DNA of 64,000 bases from assembly GCA_910589055.1 (NCBI GenBank), contig CAJURN010000015.1:15369-79368 (forward strand), written 5' to 3'. This DNA comes from an uncultured Muribaculaceae bacterium. GTDB lineage: Bacteria; Bacteroidota; Bacteroidia; Bacteroidales; Muribaculaceae. The position numbers and the translations under genes are program-made. The notes below the pieces were generated by a model, which did not search any database, was not told the origin of the DNA, and saw only the letters and a list, made by a program, of their open reading frames with translations. Positions 51,721-60,895 of the stretch are shown here, piece by piece (position 1 is the first letter of the stretch; the number at the start of each line of letters is the position of its first letter).

Positions 51721-53541
51721 TTATTTGGTACGCACATCTTCGATGCTCTTGATAGCTGCCACGGCCTTGGCGTAGAGTCCGGCAACTTCTTCGTCGGAAT
51801 GTACGGGGGTGAAGCGGGCCATCTCGCAGAGGTCGAGAACGTCGATTACCTGAGCCGCGGTCTCGGATGAAGCGCCGTAGGCCTCGAGCTTCTCGGCGAT
51901 GTTATCGCGCATGAGCTGCGACGGTGCTATGGAGAGCTTGTCGCTTATATATCCCCATAGAGCACGGGCGAGAGATTCATAGAATTTATCGTTCTGATGA
52001 GAGTTCATGTATCCGCGAGCTTCCTTGAGGCGTTTTGTGGCAACACGTCCCGCACGGGCGAGCTTGCGGCCCGTGACGTCGGCGTTAAGACGGATGCGGC
52101 GACGATAGACGAGTACAACAGTCACGAGAGCGACAGCGGCAAGTATATATGCCAGCCAGTAGATTGTGCTGTTGAATACGTATCCCTTCGAGCCCTTGGC
52201 AGTGACGCCGGATGTGGACTTGATATACAGAATGTCTTTGATGGATTTGTCGATGGTCGTCTGCTCGCTTGCTACGGCGGAAGTGCTAACCCCACGGGCA
52301 ACCTTGATATCGAAGTCGCGGGTGTCGATGGTGACGTACTCGTTCTTGTCGGGATTGAAGTAGACAAACGGGGTGGACGGAATGGTGAAGTTTCCGACCT
52401 CCTGAGGCACGATGGTGAAATCGGTACGGAAGGTACCTGTCATGTTCGCACCCGAGACGCGTGTGTCGATGTCGTTTTTGGGCGTGTAGGTGTCGATTCC
52501 GGCAGGGAAGTCGATATGGGGTTCGTTGAGGAATTTGATATTTCCCGTGCCTTTCACAATATAAGAATATGTGGCGGCTTCGTTTGTTTTCAGCAATTCC
52601 GGTTCAAGGCTCACTGAAGCCGTGAAAGTTCCCACGGCGCCGTTGAATCCTGCGGGACGAGGTTCGGGAAGGGGTTTTACATTGAGCGTGGCCGCGTTCG
52701 ACGATGTTGTCACAGTCTTTTCGACAGGGCGCGAGGTGCGGAAGAAGCCCATGTTCACGGCTTCATACTGAACGAGTGTCACATCATATTTTCCGGAGTT
52801 CACGCTCAGTTTTCCTGACTTCTGCGGATAGAGCAGAAGGCGTTTCACAACCGCCGTGTGATAGTTCTGTCCGTTGTAGTGCTCAAGGTTCATTTCCAGC
52901 TGAACGGGAAGTTCCTCGCACAGGAAGCCTTCGAAAGCAGGCTGGGTGGTAACGAGGAAGGAATTGATGTCGTATTTGGTGTATACCTTGATTGTGGCAA
53001 CGACAGGTTCCTGCTCGTAGACCGAGGATTTGGAGAATGATACACGCACAAGCAGGTCATCGGCATTTATGTTTCCGACTTGCTGCTGCGCTCCGGAGCT
53101 GTTGCGAGCGCCACCTCCGTTCTGCCCACCCGATGAAGCCGGGCTGTCATCGGGAAGAATATTGAATGTGGCCTCACGGGAATGAAGAGTCTTTCCTCCG
53201 GATGTGATGGAGACTGAAGGTACCGTTACGCTTCCGGCCTTATCGGCACGGTAAACGAATGAAAAGTCCTTCGAGTAGCTTGAGGACATTTTGCCGTTGA
53301 TAATCTGCGTGCTCTGCATGGTTGAGGTGGAGGGACCGTACAGAAGTGTGCAGTTCTCAAGGCGGGGAGCCGACGGTTCATTTCCGTCGCCGTCGGTAAG
53401 CCTGAAAGTAAGAGTGAAATTTCGGCCTTCAACCACAGCGCGGGGCTGTACGAGTGAGAACGAAGGCTGCTGTGCGGCTGCTGTCAATGCAGTTGCAAGT
53501 ATCAGGCAAAACAGTGTGAAACGTTGATATAATGTGCTCAT
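51721..53541 (-). CDS. batD: BatD oxygen-tolerance protein
   Basis: A 606-residue exported membrane-anchored protein. Signal peptide (1-23), a long run of immunoglobulin-like beta domains (SFSLVQPRAVVEGRNFTLTF; VRVSFSKSSVYEQEPVVATI; FTASVSLEPELLKTNEAATYSY seen in part as SLEPELLKTNEAATYSY), a membrane helix near 450-475 (YWLAYILAAVALVTVVLVY) and a cytoplasmic helical tail (ALWGYISDKLSIAPSQLMRD). Interacts with VWA proteins BatA/B by analogy with other MoxR systems (inference). Ten bases after batC. Confidence 0.92.
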   Translation of the reverse strand: MSTLYQRFTLFCLILATALTAAAQQPSFSLVQPRAVVEGRNFTLTFRLTDGDGNEPSAPRLENCTLLYGPSTSTMQSTQIINGKMSSSYSKDFSFVYRADKAGSVTVPSVSITSGGKTLHSREATFNILPDDSPASSGGQNGGGARNSSGAQQQVGNINADDLLVRVSFSKSSVYEQEPVVATIKVYTKYDINSFLVTTQPAFEGFLCEELPVQLEMNLEHYNGQNYHTAVVKRLLLYPQKSGKLSVNSGKYDVTLVQYEAVNMGFFRTSRPVEKTVTTSSNAATLNVKPLPEPRPAGFNGAVGTFTASVSLEPELLKTNEAATYSYIVKGTGNIKFLNEPHIDFPAGIDTYTPKNDIDTRVSGANMTGTFRTDFTIVPQEVGNFTIPSTPFVYFNPDKNEYVTIDTRDFDIKVARGVSTSAVASEQTTIDKSIKDILYIKSTSGVTAKGSKGYVFNSTIYWLAYILAAVALVTVVLVYRRRIRLNADVTGRKLARAGRVATKRLKEARGYMNSHQNDKFYESLARALWGYISDKLSIAPSQLMRDNIAEKLEAYGASSETAAQVIDVLDLCEMARFTPVHSDEEVAGLYAKAVAAIKSIEDVRTK

Positions 53542-53551
53542 GTCTTAACTC

Positions 53552-54313
53552 TTACCAAGGTTTGTCGGTCTGCGGCCTTCCCTGGGCGGGCTGGTCTTCT
53601 TTTTCCTGGACTTTGCGCCTTGTGGCGTTTTCCTTATTTTGCATGGATTGCAGAATCTGCTGAGCGCTTCCGGTCATTTGCTGCTGTTGTTGCTGTTGCT
53701 CCTGCTGGTCTTGATTCTGCTGTTGCTGATCCTGGTTCTGTTGCTGCTGTTGCTCCTGATCTTGCTTGTCCTGGTCCTGGTTGTCCTGATTTTGCTCCTG
53801 TTCCTGCTTCTTCAGTTGGGCAAGTCGCAGGTTCTGCCGGGCTTCAAGATTGTCGGGACGAATCAGCAGCGACCGTTTGTAAAAATTGATGCTTTCGTCG
53901 TATTTCTCATCATTGAAAGCCATGTTCCCGAGATTGTAGAAGGCCTTTTCGGCAAGTTCGAGCTCATCGGCATCGGTCGCAGCCAGACGCGCCACGTTGG
54001 CAAACAGCTCAGCAGCCACGGCACGTGGGTCGTTTTCCGTACCACGGTTGTCCTCGGAGAAAAGATGTGTGAGAGCCGCGGCCTTGTTGTATTGAGCGCG
54101 CAGAGAGGCGGGATTAGCCGTCAGAGCTTTCTCATAGGCTTCAAGAGCTGCGTGATAGTTGCTGTCGCGGTAGCTCTTGTTGCCTTCTTTGATATAGTTG
54201 CGCTCAGCCTTGACCGAGGGCGTCTCGGCAGCCGCAAATTGCGTTCCCGCAAGGAGCGATGCGGCAAGGACGGCTGAGTGCATCAGATATGTATGGATTC
54301 GGGTTTTCATCAT
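53552..54313 (-). CDS. batC: BatC (TPR protein with Gln-rich C-terminus)
   Basis: A 253-residue exported protein. Signal peptide (about 1-29), TPRs at about 38-165 (GNKSYRDSNYHAALEAYEKA; YNLGNMAFNDEKYDESINFY), then a low-complexity segment of about 45 residues made almost only of Q, N, D and E, and a short basic end. The Gln-rich tract is typical of BatC in gut Bacteroidetes but variable in length. Seventeen bases after batB. Confidence 0.9.
   Translation of the reverse strand: MMKTRIHTYLMHSAVLAASLLAGTQFAAAETPSVKAERNYIKEGNKSYRDSNYHAALEAYEKALTANPASLRAQYNKAAALTHLFSEDNRGTENDPRAVAAELFANVARLAATDADELELAEKAFYNLGNMAFNDEKYDESINFYKRSLLIRPDNLEARQNLRLAQLKKQEQEQNQDNQDQDKQDQEQQQQQNQDQQQQNQDQQEQQQQQQQMTGSAQQILQSMQNKENATRRKVQEKEDQPAQGRPQTDKPW
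53678..53815 (-). repeat. CAG/CAA-rich low-complexity tract in batC
   Basis: Minus-strand reading gives mixed CAG, CAA, GAC, GAG and AAC codons coding for the Q/N/D/E-rich tail of BatC. Copies are interrupted, not a pure microsatellite, but close enough to permit slippage or recombination in multiples of three. Confidence 0.7.
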
Positions 54314-54330
54314 ATTTTCCTTTCTTGCTT

Positions 54331-55368
54331 TTAGCGGCTGAAGAAGTTGATACCCTTGAGCCAGCTGATTTTTCTGTCAACGACAAAGATTTCGATAATC
54401 AGAAATATGAACGCAAAAAATGCGAAAGTCGGGAACTGTTCGGCAGCGGTTGAGTAGGATACCGATTTGAACTCTGACTTCTGGAGCTTGTCGAGCTGGG
54501 AAGTGAGGTCGGAAAGAGCGGAAGATGCCGCGCCATTGACGTAGATACCGTCGCCTGCCTTGGCAATCTCTTTTGCAAGGCTTTCGTTTATCGTGGTGAG
54601 TACGGTCTGTCCCTGGGCATCGGTCATGTATTGGCCTTTGCGTCCGTGCAGAACGGGAATGGGAGCGCCTTTAGCCGAGCCGAGACCGATGACATCTACC
54701 TGTATGCCGTTTTCAGCGGCGAGTTTCGCAGTCTCGATTGCGTCTCCTTCATGGTCCTCGGCGTCGGTGATTAGGATGATGGCCTTGTGGACGTCCTGTG
54801 CGGGAGAAAAACCGTTCATCGCCATCTTCATTGCCGAAGCGAGCGATGTGCCTTGATTATAAATCAATTCAGGCGTAAGCTCGTTGAGATACATTTTAGC
54901 GCTGTAAAAGTCGGTGGTGAGCGGAAGCTGCATCTTTGAGTCACCGGCAAAAATCACGAGGCCGACCTTGTCGTTGTCGAGCTTGTCGACAAGTTTTTCG
55001 AGAAGCAGACGTGCGCGGTCAAGACGGGAGATTCCGTCGGGAGAGTCATTGGAAGAGGCGAGCATGGAGTTCGAGATGTCGAAAGCAACCATTACCTCGA
55101 TTCCCGCGGTGGTTGTTTCCTGCTCCTTGAGTCCGGCGCGCGGACGTGCAATCACAATCACAAGGCATGTGAGAGCTATGAGCTGAAGCACGAGCTTGAT
55201 TGTGGGGGTATATCTTGAGGCATCAGGCATAAGCCCCGACACGATGGCGGGATTTCCGAACCGTCGTATTTTCGCTTGTCTGGAAAGACGCGTCCACCAG
55301 AATAGAAGCGCGAACACGGCCACCAGTCCTAAAAGATATAGATGAAGAGGATATGCGAAGTCAAACAT
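54331..55368 (-). CDS. batB: BatB (VWA-domain membrane protein)
   Basis: A 345-residue inner-membrane protein with helices near 7-25 (LYLLGLVAVFALLFWW) and 57-75, a VWA domain with MIDAS motif DISNSM and the matching Thr/Asp (TDAEDHEGDA), and a C-terminal helix (FAFFAFIFLIIEIFVVD). VWA domains bind metal and protein partners. Paired with BatA as usual. Fifty-eight bases after batA. Confidence 0.93.
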   Translation of the reverse strand: MFDFAYPLHLYLLGLVAVFALLFWWTRLSRQAKIRRFGNPAIVSGLMPDASRYTPTIKLVLQLIALTCLVIVIARPRAGLKEQETTTAGIEVMVAFDISNSMLASSNDSPDGISRLDRARLLLEKLVDKLDNDKVGLVIFAGDSKMQLPLTTDFYSAKMYLNELTPELIYNQGTSLASAMKMAMNGFSPAQDVHKAIILITDAEDHEGDAIETAKLAAENGIQVDVIGLGSAKGAPIPVLHGRKGQYMTDAQGQTVLTTINESLAKEIAKAGDGIYVNGAASSALSDLTSQLDKLQKSEFKSVSYSTAAEQFPTFAFFAFIFLIIEIFVVDRKISWLKGINFFSR

Positions 55369-55426
55369 AACGGAGGGTTGATGTAGGGATGTTTACAATT
55401 AATATAACAAACATTGAAGCCTGATG

Positions 55427-56413
55427 TCAGGGAATGGAGCGGAGAACAGTGTAGCGGAGAAGAAGCTCGAGGGCGAAGAAGGCAAAAGCGAGCCATGCCC
55501 AGAGCATGTAGTCGTCTTCGGTGTGCGAGAAGTGGCGGACGTCCATCTGGGTTTTCTCCAGTGCGTCGATTTCCTGAAACACTTCCTCGAGTACCTTGTT
55601 TCCGGTAGCGCGGAAGTATTTTCCTCCGGTGCTTTCCGCAATGGTTTTCAATGTTGATTCGTCAATTACAACGGGCTGTGGAGTAAACTCGATGGCTCCG
55701 GTCATTGTACGGGTCGGGTAGGGGGCATTGCCGTTTGTTCCGATGCCGATGGTATAAATCTTTACACCAAGCTCCTTGGCAACTTCCGAAGCTGTGATGG
55801 GAGCCACCACGCCTGTGTTGTTGCTGCCGTCGGTGAGCAGGATTATGCTCTTGCTCTTGGCTTTGCCTTCCTTGAGGCGGTTAAGGGCGGTGGCGATACC
55901 GTCGCCGATAGCCGTACCGTCCTCAAGCATGTTCATGTCAAGAGCCTGGAGGTAGCTCAGAAGCTGAGTGCGGTCAACTGTCATGGGCACCCCCGTGAGG
56001 CTTTCACCTGCGAAAATCACGATGCCGATGTTGTCGCTCTCACGTCCGGCGATGAAGCGTGCCGCAACTTCTTTGGCAGCGCCGAAGCGGTCGGGCTTGA
56101 AGTCGCGGGCGAGCATACTGGACGACACGTCCATCGCAAGCACAATGTCGGTACCTTCGGTGGATGTTGTGCGCCAGCTGTCTTTTACCTGCGGACGTGC
56201 CATTATAATAATGATACATGCCAGGGTGAGCAGACGCAGCACAAACAATCCGTAGCGTAGATATTCCTTCCAGGTGCGCGGCATTGATGCGAAAGCCGAT
56301 GTGGAGGACAGTGCCATCGTGGCATGGCTGTTGCGTTGCTTCCAGATGTACCATGCTATTATGGGTACGAAAAGCAGAAACAGCCAGAGGATATGTGGAT
56401 GAGCGAATTGCAT
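55427..56413 (-). CDS. batA: BatA (VWA-domain membrane protein)
   Basis: A 328-residue protein with the same plan as BatB: two N-terminal helices (HILWLFLLFVPIIAWYIW; YGLFVLRLLTLACIIIIMA), VWA domain with MIDAS motif DVSSSM, TDGSNNTG, and a C-terminal helix (AWLAFAFFALELLLRY). It begins three bases after the preceding gene, so translation is coupled. Confidence 0.93.
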   Translation of the reverse strand: MQFAHPHILWLFLLFVPIIAWYIWKQRNSHATMALSSTSAFASMPRTWKEYLRYGLFVLRLLTLACIIIIMARPQVKDSWRTTSTEGTDIVLAMDVSSSMLARDFKPDRFGAAKEVAARFIAGRESDNIGIVIFAGESLTGVPMTVDRTQLLSYLQALDMNMLEDGTAIGDGIATALNRLKEGKAKSKSIILLTDGSNNTGVVAPITASEVAKELGVKIYTIGIGTNGNAPYPTRTMTGAIEFTPQPVVIDESTLKTIAESTGGKYFRATGNKVLEEVFQEIDALEKTQMDVRHFSHTEDDYMLWAWLAFAFFALELLLRYTVLRSIP

Positions 56414-56416
56414 GTC

Positions 56417-57445
56417 TTATTGTTTTTTATTCGCGCGGCGGCCGGGCTTGATAGCGTCAGAGTCATCTTCCTTTTCAGGCTCGGGGGCGGGTTTTGTCTG
56501 TTCAATAAAGTCAACTGCGGTGGCGAATGACTTGGCATTGTCTTCGGGCATGGGACGGACTTTGGCAAACTTGACAAAGTCGGCTATGTCGAGCACGGGT
56601 TTCATCTGTTCGGCAGTCATGCGCGTTTCCTGATTTCCGCGAAGAGCCTTGACAATCTGTGTCGTAGTCATTTCCATGGCGTTGATACCGAAACGACCGT
56701 CAAGATATTGGCGGAGGATGTCGACAAGCTCGGTGTAATATTGCTTGTCATGGCCGCTTTCGGCGAGCTTGCGTGCGCGGAGGTCGTTGAGACGCGACAT
56801 AGCGAGGTCGTAAGGCGGAATGACAACTTTACGTCGTTCGACAATAATCTGCTTGCGGTGGGTGATGAAATATATTACCGCTCCGGCGAGTGCGAGGACG
56901 GCTATTGCCAGAAGCACCCATACGGTCCAGTCGGGAAATATGTCGTACCATCTTGAATAGGGAGCGACAACTCCTGCGATAGGATTGATTGTCTCCAGCG
57001 AGTCAACATCCACCGGAAGCACTTTGAGAGTGAGCACATCGGAGAATGTGGTATCGGTGGAACTTCCCACTACGGCTGCAATCGGGTCGAAAGTAATCAT
57101 GCCCGGGTCAAATGCCTGCACGAGGTAATTATAGTCGGTGAAGACCATATCGCCCGATTCGGATTTTGTAGTGTCGGCCTTGGCAGAGATAAAATACACT
57201 CCGGCAACCTCTGAGTCGAGCTGAGGAAGATTTACAATGCGGGCTGAGTCGGCTACTGACACCGGAGCTGAGAGACGGATATGTATGTTGGTGCGGTCGC
57301 CCATTTCCATGACGGTGGAGTCGCTTGTCACGCTCACGCCAAGACGAGGGGCGGCAGTTGCCGGAGACGATGCAAGACAAAGCGCTCCGGCGGCCAAAAC
57401 AGCCGCGGCGCCAAGCCGTCTGCATTTATTACCTTGCTTAATCAT
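56417..57445 (-). CDS. BatD/DUF4381-like membrane protein of the bat operon
   Basis: A 342-residue exported protein between DUF58 and batA. The start MIKQGNKCRR at 57445 shares ATGA with the DUF58 stop and begins a signal peptide ending SPATAA; the frame is open further upstream but overlaps DUF58. Residues about 40-165 are a beta-rich domain (RLGVSVTSDSTVMEMGDRTN); a membrane helix follows (WTVWVLLAIAVLALAGAVIYF), then a cytoplasmic helical tail (YYTELVDILRQYLDGRFGI) resembling the C-terminal part of BatD and DUF4381 proteins. The gene occupies this position in most bat operons of the group, as I recall; function unknown. Confidence 0.82.
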   Translation of the reverse strand: MIKQGNKCRRLGAAAVLAAGALCLASSPATAAPRLGVSVTSDSTVMEMGDRTNIHIRLSAPVSVADSARIVNLPQLDSEVAGVYFISAKADTTKSESGDMVFTDYNYLVQAFDPGMITFDPIAAVVGSSTDTTFSDVLTLKVLPVDVDSLETINPIAGVVAPYSRWYDIFPDWTVWVLLAIAVLALAGAVIYFITHRKQIIVERRKVVIPPYDLAMSRLNDLRARKLAESGHDKQYYTELVDILRQYLDGRFGINAMEMTTTQIVKALRGNQETRMTAEQMKPVLDIADFVKFAKVRPMPEDNAKSFATAVDFIEQTKPAPEPEKEDDSDAIKPGRRANKKQ

Positions 57446-58317
57446 AGAGTCGATCTGTTTTTGAAAAGTCCCATGAGAGCTTTCACATAGTCCTCGTCGG
57501 TGGCTACTGAAGCGAAGTCGACGCGTGTGCTGCGGAGTGTGGAGCACATTTCCTGCTGGCGGTCGTACCACCACTTGTTGTATGCCTTGCGCACCTTTGA
57601 AGAGGATGTGTCGATCCAACGAGTGGCTCCGGTCTCAAGGTCGGCCACGCGCATCAGTCCCACGTTAGGCATCGAGGCATCACGCTTGTCATACACCTGA
57701 ATCGCCATGACGTCGTGACGCGACACGGCCACGTTGAGAGGTTTGCGGTAGTCGCTGTTGTCGATGAAATCGGAAATCAGGAACATTGTGCAACGGCGCT
57801 TGAGTGCGTCGCTGAAGTATCGGACAGCGGCAGCGATGTCGGTTCCCTTGTTTTCGGGCTTGAAGTCAAGAAGCTCGCGGATAAGGAAAAGTATGTGCTT
57901 TCGTCCTTTCTTCGGCACAATGAATTTCTCGACCTTGTCGGAGAAGAAAATCGCACCGATCTTGTCGTTGTTCTGAATCGCGGAGAAAGCGATGGTTGCG
58001 GCAATTTCGGCAATCATTTCGCGCTTTTCCTCTCCTACGGCACCGAAATTACGGCTTCCGGACACGTCCACAAGCAGCATTACGGTAAGCTCGCGCTCTT
58101 CCTCATAGACCTTTACGAAGGGATGGTTGTGACGGGCTGTCACATTCCAGTCGATATCGCGGATGTCATCGCCGTACTGGTATTCACGCACTTCCGAGAA
58201 CATCATGCCGCGGCCTTTGAAAGCCGAGTGGTATTCTCCGGCGAAGATGTTCTGCGAGAGTCCGCGGGTCTTGATTTCAATCCTGCGAACCTTCTTTATG
58301 AGTTCATTAGAATCCAA
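57442..58317 (-). CDS. DUF58 protein of the bat operon
   Basis: A 291-residue cytosolic protein with a VWA-like fold. The DUF58 signature EYQYGDDIRDIDWNVTARHN is intact, followed by VMLLVDVSGSRNFG (degenerate MIDAS). DUF58 proteins pair with MoxR ATPases. Thirty-nine bases after moxR and overlapping the next gene by four. Confidence 0.93.
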   Translation of the reverse strand: MDSNELIKKVRRIEIKTRGLSQNIFAGEYHSAFKGRGMMFSEVREYQYGDDIRDIDWNVTARHNHPFVKVYEEERELTVMLLVDVSGSRNFGAVGEEKREMIAEIAATIAFSAIQNNDKIGAIFFSDKVEKFIVPKKGRKHILFLIRELLDFKPENKGTDIAAAVRYFSDALKRRCTMFLISDFIDNSDYRKPLNVAVSRHDVMAIQVYDKRDASMPNVGLMRVADLETGATRWIDTSSSKVRKAYNKWWYDRQQEMCSTLRSTRVDFASVATDEDYVKALMGLFKNRSTL

Positions 58318-58356
58318 TGGAAGATAGTTTTTGTGTTAACCTGTGTTTTAAGCGTA

Positions 58357-59352
58357 TCAGGGCACCTGAACCTTGTCGAGGATGTCGGTGATAATCATGT
58401 CTGTTGTCATGTTGTTGGCCTCGGCCTCGTAGGTGAGTCCGATACGGTGGCGGAGAACGTCATGACATACTGCAATCACGTCTTCGGGAATCACATAACC
58501 GCGCTGGTGGAGGAACGCGTAGGCACGCGCTGCCTTTGCCAGTGAGATTGATGCACGGGGGGATGCGCCGAAGGAAATGTATGCTGCGAGGTCTTCAAGA
58601 CCGTATTCACGCGGAGTACGGGTGGCGAAAACGATGTCGACGATGTAGCGCTCGATTTTCTCATCAACATAAATCTGCTCAACAATCTTCTGAGCCTCGA
58701 TTACTTCTTCGGGCTTGAGGAGGGGAAGCACCTTGGTCTTGATGTTGGAGATATTCATGCGGATGATTTCTCTTTCTTCTTCCTTGGTGGGATAGCCGAT
58801 TATGACTTTAAGAAGGAAACGGTCGACCTGAGCCTCGGGCAGAGGATAGGTACCTTCCTGCTCGATGGGGTTCTGGGTAGCCATAACGAGGAAAGGCTCG
58901 TCGAGGGCGAAAGTGTTGTCGCCGATTGTAACCTGACGCTCCTGCATCGCTTCGAGGAGTGAGCTCTGAACCTTTGCCGGGGCACGGTTGATTTCGTCGG
59001 CAAGAACGAAGTTGGCGAAGATAGGACCTTTCTTGACCTGGAATGTCTCGTTCTTCACGCTGTACACCATTGTACCGATAACGTCGGCAGGCAGAAGGTC
59101 GGGGGTGAACTGGATTCGGCTGTATTTGGCGTCGATAAGCTGTGCGAGAGTCTTGATGGCAAGGGTTTTTGCCAGACCGGGAACGCCTTCAAGCAGTACG
59201 TGGCCGTTGGAGAGAAGTGCGATAAGCAGTGATTCAACAAGGTGCTTCTGACCTACGATGGTCTGGTCCATTCCGTGAGTCACCATTTTTATAAAATCGC
59301 TTTTGCCTGCAACCAGTTCGTTGAGCTGGCGAATATTGACTGTTTCGCTCAT
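58357..59352 (-). CDS. moxR: MoxR-family AAA+ ATPase
   Basis: A 331-residue AAA+ chaperone, first gene of the eight-gene moxR-bat operon. Walker A GVPGLAKT at 56-63, Walker B VLADEINRAPAKVQSSLLEAM (here VLADEINRAPAKVQ), sensor ATQNPIEQEGTYPLPEAQVD (ATQNPIEQEGTYPL). MoxR proteins act with VWA proteins in metal insertion or complex assembly; in Bacteroides the set aids aerotolerance. Leader of about 105 bases. Confidence 0.95.
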   Translation of the reverse strand: MSETVNIRQLNELVAGKSDFIKMVTHGMDQTIVGQKHLVESLLIALLSNGHVLLEGVPGLAKTLAIKTLAQLIDAKYSRIQFTPDLLPADVIGTMVYSVKNETFQVKKGPIFANFVLADEINRAPAKVQSSLLEAMQERQVTIGDNTFALDEPFLVMATQNPIEQEGTYPLPEAQVDRFLLKVIIGYPTKEEEREIIRMNISNIKTKVLPLLKPEEVIEAQKIVEQIYVDEKIERYIVDIVFATRTPREYGLEDLAAYISFGASPRASISLAKAARAYAFLHQRGYVIPEDVIAVCHDVLRHRIGLTYEAEANNMTTDMIITDILDKVQVP

Positions 59353-59461
59353 AGTTTTTTAAAGGGTATGTGATTCAAATATATTATCTGTTATAGTAAA
59401 AAGTTGCGTAATGCGATGATAAGATGCAAAGGATATTGGCCGGATGCACCTTTTCTTCGTA

Positions 59462-59469
59462 CAAAATTA
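59462..59469 (-). promoter_or_regulatory. -7 box of the moxR-bat operon
   Basis: TAATTTTG on the minus strand, exact consensus match, 110 bases before moxR. No good -33 element. Confidence 0.5.
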
Positions 59470-59539
59470 CTACTATAACAAATAAAGTATTAATAGAGAA
59501 TGTTAAATTTGTCTATTAAGTCTTTATCGGACTAAACAT

Positions 59540-60895
59540 TTAATTAATTTTAGAATATTCGGCCACCTTTTCAAGCAGTTGTTTTTCGGAAGTCTTGATT
59601 TTGGCGATAAATTCGGCGAAGCAACTAACATTCTGAGGAATATGGAACGAAAACACCCCGAGTCGCCCTCCGTAGCCGTGGACAAGCCTTTCGGTAAGGG
59701 TGCTTGCGCATGAGCTTGCGGTTGGGTGGATAATCATTCCGTTGGCACGGCGCATGATATACATGTACGAAAGCATCTGATGGGTGTCGTCGCGCTCGGC
59801 AATGCTGTTGGGAAGGTGCTTGTATTTGGCATCAAACACGGCCCCGTCAGAGTGGAAGTCGGGGAAACGGATTCCTGAATCCCGGCGGATGAAATCGGTC
59901 TCTCCATGATTGCGCACATGTGAGTAGATGTGGACGCCTCCCGTTCCGGCGCAGTTGTCGGGATGTACGATTCCAATCGGAGCTAATACGCGTGCGAGAT
60001 ATTCTTCCCAAAGACGTGCGCTGTCGAACAGAATACCGTGAACGCGACCGTCGCCATCGTCGTATCTGAGGCCTTGGTGATGCAGAATCATGCGGCAAAG
60101 TTTTTGAAGCGGGATGTAAGCGGTATAATAAGGATGGCTGAATCCCCGGGCGTTATCTTTAAGGATTCGGGTGAGAGAGGCGCGGGAGTAGGAGGGTGTC
60201 GCATCCCTGATGGCGGCAACGGCCTCGGCTGTTTCGCGGTCGGATGCAAATATCGGGGCGGTAAAGGGGTGTGAAGCGATGTGCTCGATGGTGTGACGGA
60301 TGAGCTGCGTCAGGGAATTATCTTCCACCCGGCTACGCGTGGAGTAGGCTACCGTGCCGCGGAATGGAAGATTTTCACGGATGTGGCGGGGAACGTCAAG
60401 GCTGCCGCGGATTGAGGTGTCATTGTGACTGATGCGGCGGAATGTACGGAAAATCCCTTGGGCGAAGGCTCGTTTCAGATATTTGGGAAAGAGGTAGCAA
60501 AGGAAGTCCAGCGTGTCGTCCTGGGAGAAGGAATGTTCGGGTTTAAGCATATTCAGCTCAAGCACCCGCATGAGCATGTAATGCAGAAAATAATCTTCGC
60601 CGTCATTGGCAAAACGAGACCGGATTGATATGCTCGTATTGCCGTCGCCGATGAATCCGGTGATATTTCCTGTTAAGATTGTCTGATTGGGGGTAAGTGT
60701 CAATATGGTATCGTCGTCCTTGATGCCGACCGTGTTTTCGGGAGGAAAAACAAGATAGTCATTATCCCGCAGGAAAGCATGTGCGGGCTTACCCGACAGG
60801 AGCCGTGCAAGGCTGACCGCCGGGTGGTCTTGCGACAGACCGCACAAATCCTTGCAAGGATGGTTGATGTTATTGTCAGTTGTTATTACCCGCAT
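59540..60895 (-). CDS. McrC-like nuclease subunit of a type IV restriction system
   Basis: A 451-residue protein. The C-terminal PD-(D/E)XK nuclease site is visible as Pro345-Asp346 in GIRFPDFHSD and Asp355-Ala-Lys357 in VFDAKYKHL, the McrC pattern. The N-terminal part has the McrC-like YFLHYMLMRVLELN segment and the NSLTQLIRHTIEHI helix. McrC cuts DNA and stimulates McrB GTPase/ATPase activity. Starts within the end of mcrB-like (20-base overlap). No clear terminator follows. Confidence 0.85.
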   Translation of the reverse strand: MRVITTDNNINHPCKDLCGLSQDHPAVSLARLLSGKPAHAFLRDNDYLVFPPENTVGIKDDDTILTLTPNQTILTGNITGFIGDGNTSISIRSRFANDGEDYFLHYMLMRVLELNMLKPEHSFSQDDTLDFLCYLFPKYLKRAFAQGIFRTFRRISHNDTSIRGSLDVPRHIRENLPFRGTVAYSTRSRVEDNSLTQLIRHTIEHIASHPFTAPIFASDRETAEAVAAIRDATPSYSRASLTRILKDNARGFSHPYYTAYIPLQKLCRMILHHQGLRYDDGDGRVHGILFDSARLWEEYLARVLAPIGIVHPDNCAGTGGVHIYSHVRNHGETDFIRRDSGIRFPDFHSDGAVFDAKYKHLPNSIAERDDTHQMLSYMYIMRRANGMIIHPTASSCASTLTERLVHGYGGRLGVFSFHIPQNVSCFAEFIAKIKTSEKQLLEKVAEYSKIN

